A stretch of DNA of 64,000 bases from Maribacter litoralis. GTDB taxonomy: Bacteria; Bacteroidota; Bacteroidia; Flavobacteriales; Flavobacteriaceae. Of the stretch, positions 8,169 through 16,500 are shown one piece after another (positions within the stretch are counted from its first letter, which is position 1; each line of letters opens with the position of its first letter). Both the position numbers and the translations under genes were made by a program. Location of the stretch: contig NZ_QCZD01000002.1 in NCBI RefSeq assembly GCF_003075045.1, positions 310,001 through 374,000 on the forward strand, read 5' to 3'. A model generated the notes under the pieces. The model made no database searches, was not told where the DNA came from, and saw only the letters and a program-made list of their open reading frames with translations.

Positions 8169-9782
8169 ATGAAAAATGTATTACGACCTTTTTGTGTGTC
8201 AATTCTTGCGATTTCTATTCTGTTTACCTCTTGTGCCGATGATGGTATCGATGGTGTAGACGGAGTCGATGGTGTTGATGGTGTTGACGGTGCTGATGGT
8301 GCCAACGGGGCAGATGGAGCTGACGGTGCCGATGGCATGGATGCTGAATTCCCAATAACTATTGATCAGCTTAGCTTTTCTAAAATTGGATCTTTCACTA
8401 ACGGTAATGATGAAGCCTTTGCTGAAATATCTGCCTTTGATGCGATTACGAGCAAGTTGTTCATTGTTAACCCAGAAGAAGATGAAATTTCAGTTTTAGA
8501 TCTAACGGATGCGACCAACCCCGTAAAAGGATCTTCCATTGCTTTAACGGGAAGTCCGAACTCTGTTGCGGTACATAACGGTATTTTAGCTGTTGCCGTA
8601 GAAAATACCGATAAACAGGCAAATGGTACAATTGAGACTTTTGATACCGATACGCAAGTTTTGATCAAGTCATATGTTGCGGGCGCATTACCAGATATGG
8701 TTGCCTTTTCTCCAGATGGCGAATATATTGTTTCTGCAAACGAAGGTGAGCCAAACGACGACTACTCTGTTGATCCAGAAGGTTCCATAACGGTTATTGA
8801 AGTAGCTTCGGAAACTGCCACGCAAATTTCCTTTACCGGTCAAATGGATCCTGGAAACGGTTTCAGGGTATTTGGTAATGATGGTACTTCTACTTTTGTA
8901 CAAGATGTGGAACCGGAGTATGTTACCATATCAGATGATTCTAGCACGGCGTATATTGGTTTGCAAGAAAATAATGGTATGGCGATAGTTGACTTGACTA
9001 CTAAAACGATTACGGGTCTTGTTGGTCTTGGAACTAAAAACCATAATGTATCCGGTAACGAAATTGATGCGTCTAATGAAGACGGAATTGCTGGAAATCT
9101 AAAAAACTGGAATGTATTAGGGTTCTATATGCCCGATGCAATAGACTATTTCACGGCAAACGGAAGCGGTTATATCGTTTCTGCCAATGAAGGCGATTCA
9201 AGGGACTATGATGGGTATTCTGAAGAAGTACGGGTTAAGGATTTGGATTTAGACCCTACTTTTTATCCTGATTTTGAGGAATTGCAAGAAGATGAAAATC
9301 TAGGTCGATTAAAAACGACAACGGCAAACGGAGACGAAGATAACGATGGATTCTATGAGCAAATCTATTCGTATGGTGCTCGTTCTTTTTCTATTTGGGA
9401 TACTAACGGACAATTGGTGTATGATTCCGGTTCTGAAATTTCAAGAAGAACATTGGCACTGGCTCCCTCTATTTTTAATCAAGATGAAGGTGAAGTAGAT
9501 GGTAGATCAGATGATAAAGGTGCTGAGCCAGAAGCTGTGAAAACATTAAAAGTAGGTGATGAAACTTTGTTGTTCGTAGGATTGGAAAGAACAAGCGGAA
9601 TTTTAGCTTATAATGTTACCAACCCGTATAACCCTGTTTTTGTTACTTGGATCTACGATGCTACCGATATTTCTCCAGAAGGTATTATTGTGGTCGATAA
9701 AGAGGATAGCCCTACAGGAAATTATTTAATGATCGCAACTCATGAAGTCTCTAGCACAATTGCTATTTATGAGATGAAATAA
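8169..9782 (+). CDS. Choice-of-anchor I lipoprotein with collagen-like tether
   Basis: 537 residues. A signal peptide ends in the lipobox FTSC (Cys at base 8232), so the protein is lipid-anchored. Immediately after it come eleven G-x-D/N triplets (8244-8342), a collagen-like stretch. The remainder is a beta-propeller of the choice-of-anchor I family, with segments such as FSPDGEYIVSANEGEPNDDY and GYIVSANEGDSRDYDGY. The family is related to alkaline-phosphatase-associated and mesenchyme glycoprotein-like proteins; its members are secreted or surface-bound and no reaction is established. The acidic repeats could bind Ca2+ or act as a spacer. A strong terminator follows at 9819-9850. Confidence 0.82.
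   Translation: MKNVLRPFCVSILAISILFTSCADDGIDGVDGVDGVDGVDGADGANGADGADGADGMDAEFPITIDQLSFSKIGSFTNGNDEAFAEISAFDAITSKLFIVNPEEDEISVLDLTDATNPVKGSSIALTGSPNSVAVHNGILAVAVENTDKQANGTIETFDTDTQVLIKSYVAGALPDMVAFSPDGEYIVSANEGEPNDDYSVDPEGSITVIEVASETATQISFTGQMDPGNGFRVFGNDGTSTFVQDVEPEYVTISDDSSTAYIGLQENNGMAIVDLTTKTITGLVGLGTKNHNVSGNEIDASNEDGIAGNLKNWNVLGFYMPDAIDYFTANGSGYIVSANEGDSRDYDGYSEEVRVKDLDLDPTFYPDFEELQEDENLGRLKTTTANGDEDNDGFYEQIYSYGARSFSIWDTNGQLVYDSGSEISRRTLALAPSIFNQDEGEVDGRSDDKGAEPEAVKTLKVGDETLLFVGLERTSGILAYNVTNPYNPVFVTWIYDATDISPEGIIVVDKEDSPTGNYLMIATHEVSSTIAIYEMK
8244..8342 (+). repeat. Collagen-like G-x-D triplet repeat within the lipoprotein gene
   Basis: Eleven consecutive 9-base units encode GID, four GVD, GAD, GAN, three GAD and GMD. 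The DNA copies have drifted at third positions (gat/gac, ggt/ggc/gga), so it is an old repeat, but it could still change length by slippage. Confidence 0.9.
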
Positions 9783-9818
9783 ATTTGAATATCATTATTT
9801 CAGAGAATATGTGAAACG

Positions 9819-9850
9819 AAAACGCCAAATAATTTAATTTGGCGTTTTTT
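9819..9850 (+). terminator. Rho-independent terminator
   Basis: A 12-base-pair stem (9819-9830, AAAACGCCAAAT, with 9837-9848) is followed by a T-run. It ends the choice-of-anchor I gene; the A-run on the left would also allow use from the minus strand. Confidence 0.85.
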
Positions 9851-9913
9851 AGTTTTAAGTAAATTACTTTAATGTTGTTATCAGTGTCGCCATTTTTTTT
9901 GAATATGAAATCG

Positions 9914-10399
9914 CTATACGGTCAACATTTTCTTTAGCTCTGTAATGGTGCTATCTTTTTCTAGATTAAACCCTAAATGTGGTATTCCAAAAACTAGCAA
10001 TAATAAACCGATAGGAACTAGAATAAAGTACGCTTCAATTTTTTGGTATGACGCTAAATATATGGTGGCAAATATTGCGCATATAATGAAGGCGTAAAAT
10101 AAGATTAAGAATATGCTGACAAATGAGTCTATTTTTAAGGTAGTCGCTACTTTGGTACCTGTTGGCTCTTCATAAAATATACCGGTTACCTGAGGTAAAA
10201 ATGAATTTCGTTGGTAGGTGAATTTTTTGCATTTGAAATGGCCTGGGAAGACCGTGCCTACAAAATACTTGTTTGATTTTTTTATTGATCCGATTTTATA
10301 ACTCCTGTGTTTTTGAATGTTTTCCTTCAGGTGTTCTTCTAATTCTGCTACAGAAAAGGAGGTGGTCAATTCTAATTTTTCTGAAGGTATAAGTTTCAT
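9914..10399 (-). CDS. Unrecognised small membrane protein
   Basis: 161 residues; I do not recognise the family. The N-terminal 90 residues are soluble and rich in Lys and aromatic residues. They are followed by two hydrophobic helices (about 92-115 and 122-145) and a short charged tail ending ITELKKMLTV. There is no signal peptide. The start MKLIPSEKLELTT is 27 bases downstream of the glpR-type stop in the same direction, so the two may be co-transcribed. A role in glycerol metabolism is not supported by anything beyond this position. Confidence 0.6.
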   Translation of the reverse strand: MKLIPSEKLELTTSFSVAELEEHLKENIQKHRSYKIGSIKKSNKYFVGTVFPGHFKCKKFTYQRNSFLPQVTGIFYEEPTGTKVATTLKIDSFVSIFLILFYAFIICAIFATIYLASYQKIEAYFILVPIGLLLLVFGIPHLGFNLEKDSTITELKKMLTV

Positions 10400-10426
10400 G
10401 GTAACGGTTATAATTTTGTTGTTCGT

Positions 10427-11188
10427 TTAAACAATAGTGAGCTCTACACCAAGTTCTATTAATCTTTCTTTTGTTTTCTCATCGATACCGGCATCGGTAA
10501 TAATGTGGTCTACTTCATCTATTCCGCATATTCTGCCAAAACCTTTTTTGCTGAATTTAGATGAATCTGCCAGTACAATTATTTTATGTGCAGCTTTGAT
10601 CATTTGTTTGTTCAAAGAGGCTTCCATAGAACTGGTGGTTGTGAGTCCGAATTCAAGGTCAATGCCATCAACACCTAAAAACAATTTGGTAAAGGTGAAT
10701 TCTGTAAGCATTTTTTCTGCAATAGGTCCTACAACAGACGAGGAGCTAGATCTTACATTTCCGCCCAGTTGCATCACATCGATTTCGTTATGTTCCGCTA
10801 GAATAATGGCAGTATTCAATGACGCTGTTAAAACGGTAAGTCCTTCAATAGGTTTTATATGCCTTGCAAATTCAATGACAGAAGTACCTGAAGCAATGAT
10901 AATGCAATCATGAGGTTCTAATGTGGCTGCTGCAGCAATGGCTATTTTGTTTTTTTCCTGCGGATGTATCTTCTCCTTAATGTTTACAGAATTCTCTGCG
11001 ATATACGGATTTGCCGGAATGGCTTTTCCGTGAGATCTAAAAAGTAATTTTCGCTCTTCAAGTAATTTAAGGTCCTTTCTTATGGTGACCAACGAAACAT
11101 TGAATTCCTGACTTAGTTCATTGACTTTTACAAAGCCTTCTTCTTCTAGCTTTTTTAAAATAAGCTTATGTCGATCTACAATGTTCAA
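10427..11188 (-). CDS. glpR: DeoR/GlpR family repressor, probable glycerol-3-phosphate regulator
   Basis: 253 residues, standard for the family. The N-terminal DeoR winged helix-turn-helix (DRHKLILKKLEEEGFVKVNELSQ, then VSLVTIRKDLKLLEERKLLFRSHG) is followed by the sugar-phosphate sensor domain with IIIASGTSVIEFARHI and LFLGVDGIDLEFGLTT. It diverges from glpD-glpK-glpF, so it most likely represses that operon and is released by glycerol-3-phosphate, as known for GlpR. Copies of a GTTTCG element in the 301-base shared gap (11198, 11282 inverted, 11430) are candidate binding sites. The exact inducer is inferred from context only. Confidence 0.82.
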   Translation of the reverse strand: MNIVDRHKLILKKLEEEGFVKVNELSQEFNVSLVTIRKDLKLLEERKLLFRSHGKAIPANPYIAENSVNIKEKIHPQEKNKIAIAAAATLEPHDCIIIASGTSVIEFARHIKPIEGLTVLTASLNTAIILAEHNEIDVMQLGGNVRSSSSSVVGPIAEKMLTEFTFTKLFLGVDGIDLEFGLTTTSSMEASLNKQMIKAAHKIIVLADSSKFSKKGFGRICGIDEVDHIITDAGIDEKTKERLIELGVELTIV

Positions 11189-11197
11189 CTTTTTGAG

Positions 11198-11451
11198 GTT
11201 TCGTTTCTACAAATATAGGAGATAAACCATCAATATGGGTGGTTTTTAGCTTGTGTAATTATAATTCGTAATAAAACGAAACTATAAAAATGATAATAAT
11301 CTAATTATTACAATACCTCTAAAAGCTGAATATAACTGATGATTTCTAAATTATTGTATTAGTTTATTAAAGCCTATGTTAATTTATTAAACCAAAAAGA
11401 AAGAAATAACAATATTTAGGTTTTGAAATGTTTCGATATTTTGTAGTTTTG
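11198..11451 (+). promoter_or_regulatory. glpR-glpD divergent control region with promoter and repeated operator-like elements
   Basis: This holds most of the 301-base gap. The nine-base word GTTTCGTTT (11198-11206) recurs as its exact reverse complement at 11274-11282, and GTTTCG recurs at 11430-11435. A promoter match for glpD is TTTG (11422-11425), 18 bases, then TAGTTTTG (11444-11451), 38 bases before the start codon. The third GTTTCG element lies in its spacer, where a repressor would block it. Assignment to GlpR is inferred. Confidence 0.62.
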
Positions 11452-11489
11452 ATGAAAAATTTAGAAAAGCGTAATAAAAAGAAGCTTTT

Positions 11490-13049
11490 ATGGAAAGAAA
11501 AGAAATGATCAGTAAGCTGAAGAATACTACTGAAGCTTATGATTTTATAATAATAGGTGGTGGTGCTACCGGTATCGGTATTGCCTTAGAAGCATCTGCT
11601 AGAGGGTATTCCGTTGTTTTGTTGGAAAAATCAGATTTTACGAAATCTACTTCTAGTAAAGCAACTAAATTGGTACATGGTGGGGTTAGATATTTAGCTC
11701 AAGGCAATGTAGGTTTGGTTCGTGAAGCAGTGGTAGAAAGAGGTTTGTTGTTGAAAAATGCTCCCCATATCACCAAAACCCAGTCATTTGTGATACCTAC
11801 CCATGGTTTGTGGGACGAAATTCTATACACGGTAGGGTTAACGTTTTATGATCTGTTAGCGGGTAGACTAAGCTTGGGTAGGTCCAAAAGAATTTCAAAG
11901 GCAAAAACGCTAAAACGTATTTCTTTGATTAATCCAGATAAAATTTCTGCGGGTGTGGTGTATTATGACGGTCAGTTCGATGATTCGCGATTAGCTATCA
12001 ACACCCTGCAAAGTTCAGCTGAATTAGGAGCCGTCGTAGCCAACTATTGTACTGTAAAAGGATTATTGAAAGATAGCGACGGAAAAATAACCGGTGTTAA
12101 GGTCCATGATAAGGATGGAAATGAATCTTTTGAAATAAAAGGTAAGCAAGTGGTTAATGCTACCGGCGTATTTGCAGATGATGTATTGCAGATGGATGCA
12201 CTTGGTTCTAAAAAAACTATAGCGCCAAGCCAAGGTGTACACCTAATGCTTGATAAATCATTTCTACCCGGTGATGATGCCATTACGATACCAAAAACGG
12301 ATGACGGAAGAGTGTTGTTTTTAGTGCCTTGGCATAATAAGGTTATTGTGGGTACTACAGATACTCCCGTAGAAAAAGAATCATTAGAACCTGTAGCCTT
12401 GGAGGAAGAAATAGGATTTATTTTAAATACTGCAAGCAGGTATTTAACAAAAGCACCCAAGAGAAGCGATGTGTTAAGTGTTTATGCTGGGTTACGGCCT
12501 TTGGCCGCACCAAGTGAAGATGGTAGTAAAACAAAAGAGATATCCCGTAGTCATAAAATCTATACTTCTGAATCTGGTTTATTGACTATCGTTGGCGGTA
12601 AATGGACCACTTTTAGAAAAATGGGTGAAGACTTGGTAAATAAAGCCGAGAAGAACAATGCTTGGAAACACATACCGACCCAAACCAAAAACTTGAAAAT
12701 ACATGGGTATAAGACGGATGTTGATCTTAGCGACCCTCTATATTTTTATGGTAGCGATGAAGAGCCGTTGGTAAATCTATCCCAAGAAAATGGATGGAAT
12801 ACTTCAATAAGTGACTCTTTAGGTGTTATTGAAGGTCAGGTTGTATGGGCAGTTCGTAATGAAATGGCATTGAATGTGGAAGATTTTCTGGCCCGTAGAA
12901 CCCGTTGTCAGTTATTGGATGCCAAAGAAAGTGTTCGTATGGCGCCAAAAGTAGCAGAAATTATGGCAACTGTGCTTGGTAAAGATGCTGTATGGCAGGC
13001 TGAACAAGTGGAAGATTATACTAAAGTCACCTCAAATTATATTTTATAG
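11490..13049 (+). CDS. glpD: Glycerol-3-phosphate dehydrogenase/oxidase, FAD-dependent
   Basis: 519 residues. It oxidises glycerol-3-phosphate to dihydroxyacetone phosphate and passes electrons to the respiratory chain or to oxygen at the membrane. The FAD-binding motif is IIGGGATGIGIALEA near residue 20, followed by the family signature SSKATKLVHGGVRYL. The C-terminal part has TIVGGKWTTFRKMGEDL (flavin contact) and the alpha-helical cap of the DAO_C type (VVWAVRNEMALNVEDFLARRTR). It is the first gene of the glycerol operon, 56 bases before glpK, behind the promoter at 11422-11451. Whether quinone or oxygen is the acceptor cannot be told from sequence. Confidence 0.93.
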   Translation: MERKEMISKLKNTTEAYDFIIIGGGATGIGIALEASARGYSVVLLEKSDFTKSTSSKATKLVHGGVRYLAQGNVGLVREAVVERGLLLKNAPHITKTQSFVIPTHGLWDEILYTVGLTFYDLLAGRLSLGRSKRISKAKTLKRISLINPDKISAGVVYYDGQFDDSRLAINTLQSSAELGAVVANYCTVKGLLKDSDGKITGVKVHDKDGNESFEIKGKQVVNATGVFADDVLQMDALGSKKTIAPSQGVHLMLDKSFLPGDDAITIPKTDDGRVLFLVPWHNKVIVGTTDTPVEKESLEPVALEEEIGFILNTASRYLTKAPKRSDVLSVYAGLRPLAAPSEDGSKTKEISRSHKIYTSESGLLTIVGGKWTTFRKMGEDLVNKAEKNNAWKHIPTQTKNLKIHGYKTDVDLSDPLYFYGSDEEPLVNLSQENGWNTSISDSLGVIEGQVVWAVRNEMALNVEDFLARRTRCQLLDAKESVRMAPKVAEIMATVLGKDAVWQAEQVEDYTKVTSNYIL

Positions 13050-13105
13050 ACAACAAATTTAATTGTCCTCAACTAGCAATTAAACTAACTTAAATCAACT
13101 ACTCA

Positions 13106-14602
13106 ATGAATTCAAAATTAATTTTAGCATTAGATCAGGGCACAACTTCTTCACGTGCCATTTTATTTAATCATAACGGAGAAATAGTAAGGGTTTCGCA
13201 AAAACCTTTCGAACAGATTTTTCCGAAGCCGGGTTGGGTAGAACATGATCCCAATGAAATTTGGTCTTCTCAAATATCGGTAGCGGCTGAGGTTATTGCC
13301 CAACAAGGCATTACAGGAGATAATGTGGCTGCAATTGGTATTACCAATCAACGCGAAACCGTGGTGGTTTGGGACCGTGAGACAAGTGAACCTATTTATA
13401 ATGCAATTGTTTGGCAAGATAGAAGAACAGCCAAATATTGTGATGAGCTAAAGGATGCCGGACATATAGATGTAATAAAAAAGAAAACCGGCTTGGTTAT
13501 CGATGCTTATTTTTCGGCGACCAAGCTAAAATGGATTCTTGACAATGTGGAAGGAGCTAGAGAAAAGGCAGAAGCCGGTAAACTGTGTTTTGGTACGGTA
13601 GATACTTGGCTAATATGGAAACTTACCCGTGGTAAAATGTTTATTACCGATGTGTCTAACGCAAGTAGAACCATGTTGTATAATATTCACACCTTAGAAT
13701 GGGATGACGAGTTGTTGAACTTGTTCAATATACCAAAAGCCCTACTGCCAGAAGTTAAAGAAAGCAGTGAAGTTTATGGTACTACGGCTACTACATTGTT
13801 TTCTACTAAAATCCCTATAGCAGGTATTGCAGGTGATCAGCAAGCAGCCCTGTTCGGGCAAATGTGTACCAAGCCAGGTATGGTCAAAAACACCTATGGT
13901 ACGGGCTGTTTTCTGCTTATGAATACCGGAGATAAAGCGGTGTATTCCGAGAATAATCTTTTGACCACCATTGGATGGAAAATTAACGGAGAAATAACCT
14001 ATGCCCTTGAGGGCAGCGTATTTGTAGGTGGAGCAGCCATACAATGGTTGCGCGACGGAGCTAAAATGGTAAAAACAGCACCGGGAATAAATCATTTGGC
14101 AGAAACAGTAGAGGATAACGGAGGTGTATATTTTGTTCCGGCATTGACCGGTTTGGGTGCTCCGCATTGGGATCAATATGCACGTGGTGCCATGTTGGGT
14201 ATTACCCGTGGTACTACAGATGCCCATATTGCAAGAGCTACTATTGAAGGTGTTGCTTTTCAGGTGTACGATATTGTAAAAGCTATGGAAGCGGACGCTG
14301 GTGAAGAGAGCATTGAACTACGTGTAGACGGTGGTGCCAGTGCCAGTAATTTATTAATGCAAATACAGTCTGATTTATTCGGATTTAAGATTATTAGACC
14401 TAAGACATTAGAGACTACTGCAATGGGTGCTGCTTACCTGGCAGGTTTGGCGGTTGGTTATTGGGACAGTATAGATGACATACAATCACAGTGGAGTATA
14501 GATAAAGAATTTTATCCAGAAGCTCCTAAAGAGAAAGTGGAAAATATGCTCTATTACTGGAACAAGGCGGTTAAATGCGCACAGCATTGGATCGAAGAAT
14601 AA
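13106..14602 (+). CDS. glpK: Glycerol kinase
   Basis: 498 residues, the normal length. It phosphorylates glycerol with ATP in the cytoplasm and so traps it for GlpD. FGGY-kinase features are plain: [18 protein letters not shown] (phosphate 1), VVWQDRRT-type [15 protein letters not shown], the Asp-containing [13 protein letters not shown] segment (catalytic base), [12 protein letters not shown] (phosphate 2) and [21 protein letters not shown] with [14 protein letters not shown] (adenosine site). It is the middle gene of glpD-glpK-glpF, 23 bases before glpF. No unusual feature was seen. Confidence 0.96.
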   Translation: MNSKLILALDQGTTSSRAILFNHNGEIVRVSQKPFEQIFPKPGWVEHDPNEIWSSQISVAAEVIAQQGITGDNVAAIGITNQRETVVVWDRETSEPIYNAIVWQDRRTAKYCDELKDAGHIDVIKKKTGLVIDAYFSATKLKWILDNVEGAREKAEAGKLCFGTVDTWLIWKLTRGKMFITDVSNASRTMLYNIHTLEWDDELLNLFNIPKALLPEVKESSEVYGTTATTLFSTKIPIAGIAGDQQAALFGQMCTKPGMVKNTYGTGCFLLMNTGDKAVYSENNLLTTIGWKINGEITYALEGSVFVGGAAIQWLRDGAKMVKTAPGINHLAETVEDNGGVYFVPALTGLGAPHWDQYARGAMLGITRGTTDAHIARATIEGVAFQVYDIVKAMEADAGEESIELRVDGGASASNLLMQIQSDLFGFKIIRPKTLETTAMGAAYLAGLAVGYWDSIDDIQSQWSIDKEFYPEAPKEKVENMLYYWNKAVKCAQHWIEE

Positions 14603-14625
14603 CTAACTAACAACCAACTTAAATT

Positions 14626-15360
14626 ATGTCAATTTTTATAGCAGAATTATTGGGCACCATGCTACTCATTCTTTTGGGTAATGGTGTCGTGGCCAATGTG
14701 GTCTTGAAAGATAACAAAGGAAACGGTTCGGGGTGGATCGTAATTACAACGGGCTGGGCCCTAGCAGTATTCGTAGGTGTGGTAGTCGCAGGGCCGTATA
14801 GCGGGGCACATTTAAATCCTGCAGTTACAATTGCTTTAGCGGTCGCCGGTAAAATATCATGGGATATTGTGCCGGAATATTTGGCAGGAGAACTGATCGG
14901 TGCCATGCTCGGTGCGTTTTTGGTATGGTTGTTTTATAAAGATCATTTTAAAATTACCGATGATGAAGGGGGTAAGTTGGCTTGTTTTAGTACGGGGCCA
15001 GCAATAAAGAATACCTTTTCTAATTTGATCAGTGAAATTATAGGCACTTTCGTTCTGGTCTTTGTCATATTTTATTTCGCCGGTCCTGAGCTTGATATTA
15101 TTGGCGATGTAGATTCGCGGGCAATTATCGGTTTGGGGTCTATTGGTGCGTTACCCGTAGCATTTCTTGTATGGGTAATCGGCTTATCATTGGGTGGTAC
15201 CACAGGTTATGCCATCAACCCCGCCCGAGATTTGGGACCACGGATCATGCACGCGCTACTTCCGGTAAAAGGTAATAGTGATTGGGGTTATGCTTGGATT
15301 CCTGTTGTGGGACCTATTATTGGGTGTCTATTGGCTGCTTTTCTTTATCTGGTCCTATAG
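14626..15360 (+). CDS. glpF: Glycerol uptake facilitator, MIP/aquaglyceroporin family
   Basis: 244 residues, six membrane helices plus two half-helices. It lets glycerol diffuse across the inner membrane. Both pore motifs are intact: HLNPAVTIALA near residue 66 and AINPARDLGPRI near 195. The Asp following the second NPA-Arg is typical of glycerol-conducting members rather than strict water channels. It is the last gene of the operon, and no clear hairpin follows it; the convergent pseudogene ends only five bases beyond its stop codon. Confidence 0.94.
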   Translation: MSIFIAELLGTMLLILLGNGVVANVVLKDNKGNGSGWIVITTGWALAVFVGVVVAGPYSGAHLNPAVTIALAVAGKISWDIVPEYLAGELIGAMLGAFLVWLFYKDHFKITDDEGGKLACFSTGPAIKNTFSNLISEIIGTFVLVFVIFYFAGPELDIIGDVDSRAIIGLGSIGALPVAFLVWVIGLSLGGTTGYAINPARDLGPRIMHALLPVKGNSDWGYAWIPVVGPIIGCLLAAFLYLVL

Positions 15361-15364
15361 CATT

Positions 15365-16290
15365 TTAAAACTGCCATTCTAATTTATCATGACCAATTTT
15401 ATAAATATTTCCGAAACCGTTTAGTGGACTATTAGAAAATTATTTTAGTTCATTAATGTTATTAAATCTTTTGTTGTCAGTTAATTTTCTTTCTCTTGAA
15501 AAATAAAAATCACTTGTTTTCCAATCAATAAATGGACAATAATCTAATTTATCAGAATTGATTAATTCGCCTAAATTCTCTGATTTTGTTCAATTACCTA
15601 AACTATCTTTACGGCTTATATACAAATTTCCTCCACCAAAAACATCAGGTCATGTAAATGAACTAAATATAATCAGGTTTTCTTCTAGATTCACATAGGC
15701 ATTAATCCCATATGAACTTGTATTTATTTCAATAGGTAATGGTTTGGGAGATTGAAATTTACCATTCGTTAATATAGATATATAAATATCTTCTCTTCCT
15801 ATGCCATCATTCCTTGTCGCTGTAAAAACAAATTTCCCTTATTACTCAATGAAGGGAAAAATTCTGCGTTTTCGGTATTAACAATTGAATCTAACGCTAT
15901 AGGTTCAGACCATTTACCTTTAATACGATTACTATACCAAATATTGTAATCAGTTTTTGTTTCATCAACATATATAGGTCTATTTGACGCAAAATATAGC
16001 CGATTTCCATCGGTACTATAATATGGTTCAATATCTTGATATTCTCATGATATTTTTAAAATTTAGGGATCTGTCCAATTTCCATTTTCCTTGGTTAGGG
16101 AAACGCGACATCTTCTAATTTGTTTATAGTCACCTAACGTATAGATAAGTTCATCACCTTGAAATGAAATGGCCTTATCTCTTTCATATAAAGGGGGAAA
16201 AAACTTTATTTTTTCCAAATAGCGTTAAACGTTCTGCTATAGTATTAAGGTCTACGGAATATGTTTTTAGTTGTTCGGTAGAAGTGTGAA
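15365..16290 (-). pseudogene. Decayed WD40-like beta-propeller (PD40) protein gene
   Basis: No open frame covers this 1.1-kb stretch, yet the minus strand translates into a recognisable PD40 propeller: YSTDGNRLYFASNRP, DYNIWYSNRIKGKWSEP, DGIGREDIYIS and GFGNIYKIGHDKLEWQF. The frame is broken by five stop codons (16063-16065, 16045-16047, 15650-15652, 15590-15592 and 15440-15442) and two frameshifts (near 16192-16205 and at the A-run 15824-15828). The stop at 15590 falls where the family usually has Trp and the one at 15650 where Arg or Gly is usual, both explicable by single transitions. Intact relatives are exported propellers of unknown function. The original start is not identifiable; traces reach about 16290. 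The remaining 16291-16465 holds nothing I can recognise. Confidence 0.85.
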
Positions 16291-16465
16291 TTTAATAGAA
16301 TAAAGGGGTAGTACATATATTAGCCTGAATTGCATTTTGCGAATTTAAATGACTTATAATAGATAATTCGGATCAGTATAAACTAAATATATTTGTTTTA
16401 TTATTGGAAGATGAAGTAAATCTGAATAATGCTAATTGATAAAGATGAGTTTTTGTGAATAGTTT

Positions 16466-16500
16466 ATATAGGATTTATAATTTTTTTATAAATCCTATAT
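16466..16500 (-). terminator. 14-bp hairpin overlapping the hydrolase stop codon
   Basis: A perfect 14-base-pair stem (16466-16479 with 16487-16500; arm ATATAGGATTTATA) has a seven-base loop. The right arm and loop encode the last residues and the left arm contains the stop codon at 16475-16477. It is AT-rich and on the minus strand is not followed by a long T-run, so it may act as a terminator or as an RNA 3' end stabiliser. Confidence 0.55.

Noticed and set aside
8015-8338. Minus-strand frame with Ser-Ala-Pro / Ser-Thr-Pro repeats
   Set aside because: It is the antisense of the collagen-like G-x-D triplets in the lipoprotein gene.
15365-16290. TGA codons falling at Trp/Arg positions as a sign of genetic recoding
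   Set aside because: TAA stops and two frameshifts occur in the same gene, and all neighbouring genes use TGG for Trp, so ordinary decay explains it.
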